Position numbers and translations under genes: made by a program | In this document: in pieces, positions 63,275 to 64,000 of the stretch | How the letters are laid out: every line of letters begins with the position of its first letter | How positions within the stretch are numbered: the first letter of the stretch is position 1 | Assembly (NCBI RefSeq): GCF_001625445.1 | Contig: NZ_LWHG01000033.1 | Location: forward strand, 123,800-187,799 | Length of the DNA stretch: 64,000 nt | Reading direction: 5' to 3' | From: Haladaptatus sp. R4 | GTDB lineage: Archaea > Halobacteriota > Halobacteria > Halobacteriales > Haladaptataceae | The notes under the pieces: generated by a model | The model's input: the letters and a program-made list of their open reading frames with translations, nothing else | Databases searched by the model: none | Told to the model about the DNA's origin: nothing

Positions 63275-63626
63275 ACTAATTGACCCAAGTGATATATGGA
63301 GGCAAGAGTACTTTATTCTTTCTACGTTTATTTGTTTGAATGGTAAATAGTTGCTATACCTAATAGTGATGAAGAAATGCTGGATATTTCTGTTATCTCC
63401 CTCATCTATCCATAAGAAATCAAAAGTACAAAACCGATGTAATATCAAATTCAAGGCGTCAAGCCATCGAAATCCCCATATCTCTGTTCTACTGATTTTG
63501 AAACCCATATCTCACATTTTACACCTGTTATATAAGCTCTCAGTTCAACACATAATTAATTAACTTACACTAGTATATATACTTGATTGACAACAGTTAT
63601 TATCTGATAGAGCCATTTATTGGTTG
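63275..63626. other. AT-rich intergenic stretch
   Basis: About 350 bases of strongly A/T-rich DNA with no supported gene. GTTATTATC near 63594-63602 may be the promoter of the following exported protein. Confidence 0.4.
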
Positions 63627-64000
63627 ATGTCTTGGATAAAATCAAGCTCAGAAAAGGATTCGTTTACCCGACGAAAAGCACTGGAAACCATCGGTATGGT
63701 AGGAACTGGATCTTTCGTTCTGCCCGGTCTCGCTGCTGCAGCTCCAGGACAAAAAAGTTTGAAAAATAACTCAGATCTTCCAGTTCCAGAGGAAGAAGTG
63801 GTGTATGCTGATGAGATGCAATCTTTCAGTCCATCCGCGAAGCAGGTTCCAGTCGATCAGCTACCTATCTCTATGTACAGTAATGAAAGTAGTTTAGAGA
63901 GTGGTATGAGTGCAATGGCTAGTGCCAACCGTTGTTACGGTACTGGTGTTAAATTTCTTGACGTACAAGTGTGTCTGAACAGCAATGGTAATATTAAGGC
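63627..64000 (+). CDS. Tat-exported protein, 3' end outside the window
   Basis: ATG 63627 opens a frame that stays open to base 64000 (124 codons). The start SWIKSSSEKDSFTRRKALET carries a twin-arginine motif, followed by a hydrophobic stretch (GMVGTGSFVLPGLAAAAPG). The mature part includes CYGTGVKFLDVQVCLNSNG with two Cys. It may be a secreted peptide or halocin-like precursor, but no family was recognised. Confidence 0.65.
   Translation, partial: MSWIKSSSEKDSFTRRKALETIGMVGTGSFVLPGLAAAAPGQKSLKNNSDLPVPEEEVVYADEMQSFSPSAKQVPVDQLPISMYSNESSLESGMSAMASANRCYGTGVKFLDVQVCLNSNGNIK

Overview
The window reads as a stretch of a haloarchaeal replicon, most likely a megaplasmid or a plasmid-like part of the chromosome. 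The evidence is acidic proteins with very few lysines, Tat-type (RR) export signals followed by archaeal lipoboxes, leaderless starts with TATA boxes about 27 bases upstream, Orc1/Cdc6-type replication, halocyanin-like copper proteins, and many haloarchaea-type small wing-helix and CBS proteins. No rRNA, complete tRNA, CRISPR array or intact transposase was seen. Many genes are cut, frameshifted or reduced to fragments, as expected in an accessory region built by repeated recombination.

Layout. 1-5.4 kb: an internally deleted ATPase, a replication origin (orc1/cdc6 flanked by clustered origin repeats), a small gene bracketed by a perfect palindromic operator, and a TumE-like toxin/HTH pair. 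5.4-13.3 kb: a RecA-like protein, a small coiled-coil protein and a B-family DNA polymerase that stops at catalytic motif A. A Bat-type regulator, amidase, CynX-type MFS carrier and EamA exporter follow, then a polymerase C-terminal fragment. 13.4-24 kb: small haloarchaeal proteins, CBS proteins, a PIN/HTH toxin-antitoxin module enclosed by a direct duplication carrying a MITE-like element, a hydrolase, hairpin-rich noncoding DNA, a crotonase and a second polymerase C-terminal fragment.

24-47 kb is a metal and redox island: NikR with an RcnA-like carrier, a CDF transporter, cupredoxins, a multicopper oxidase, DUF302, SHOCT proteins, two DUF318-type permeases (one with an inserted YHS domain, one with a His-rich loop), a Cys-rich Csp-like copper protein, an Lrp regulator with a TRASH domain, a Met/His-rich cupredoxin and a quinol-type nitric oxide reductase. 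Inside it sits an unusual set: a two-repeat Tat lipoprotein, a NodU/CmcH-type carbamoyltransferase and a permease. Five genes in this island carry single-base frameshifts, two of them in G-tracts.

47-51 kb: a HepT/MntA toxin-antitoxin pair and a leftward operon of unknown, translationally coupled small genes ending in a frameshifted coiled-coil gene. 51.4-62 kb: an AT-richer defence island with a DUF2971-like protein, KTSC protein, two large membrane proteins, a HEPN protein and McrB/McrC. 62-64 kb: a divergent promoter region with three 34-bp tandem repeats and a well-formed three-way-junction RNA candidate in front of a SWIM zinc-finger gene, then a membrane protein and the start of a Tat-exported protein cut by the window edge.

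Most original leads: the 62.27 kb structured leader with its repeats, the carbamoyltransferase/lipoprotein/permease set, the extended McrBC island, and the three-copy palindromic operator next to the origin.
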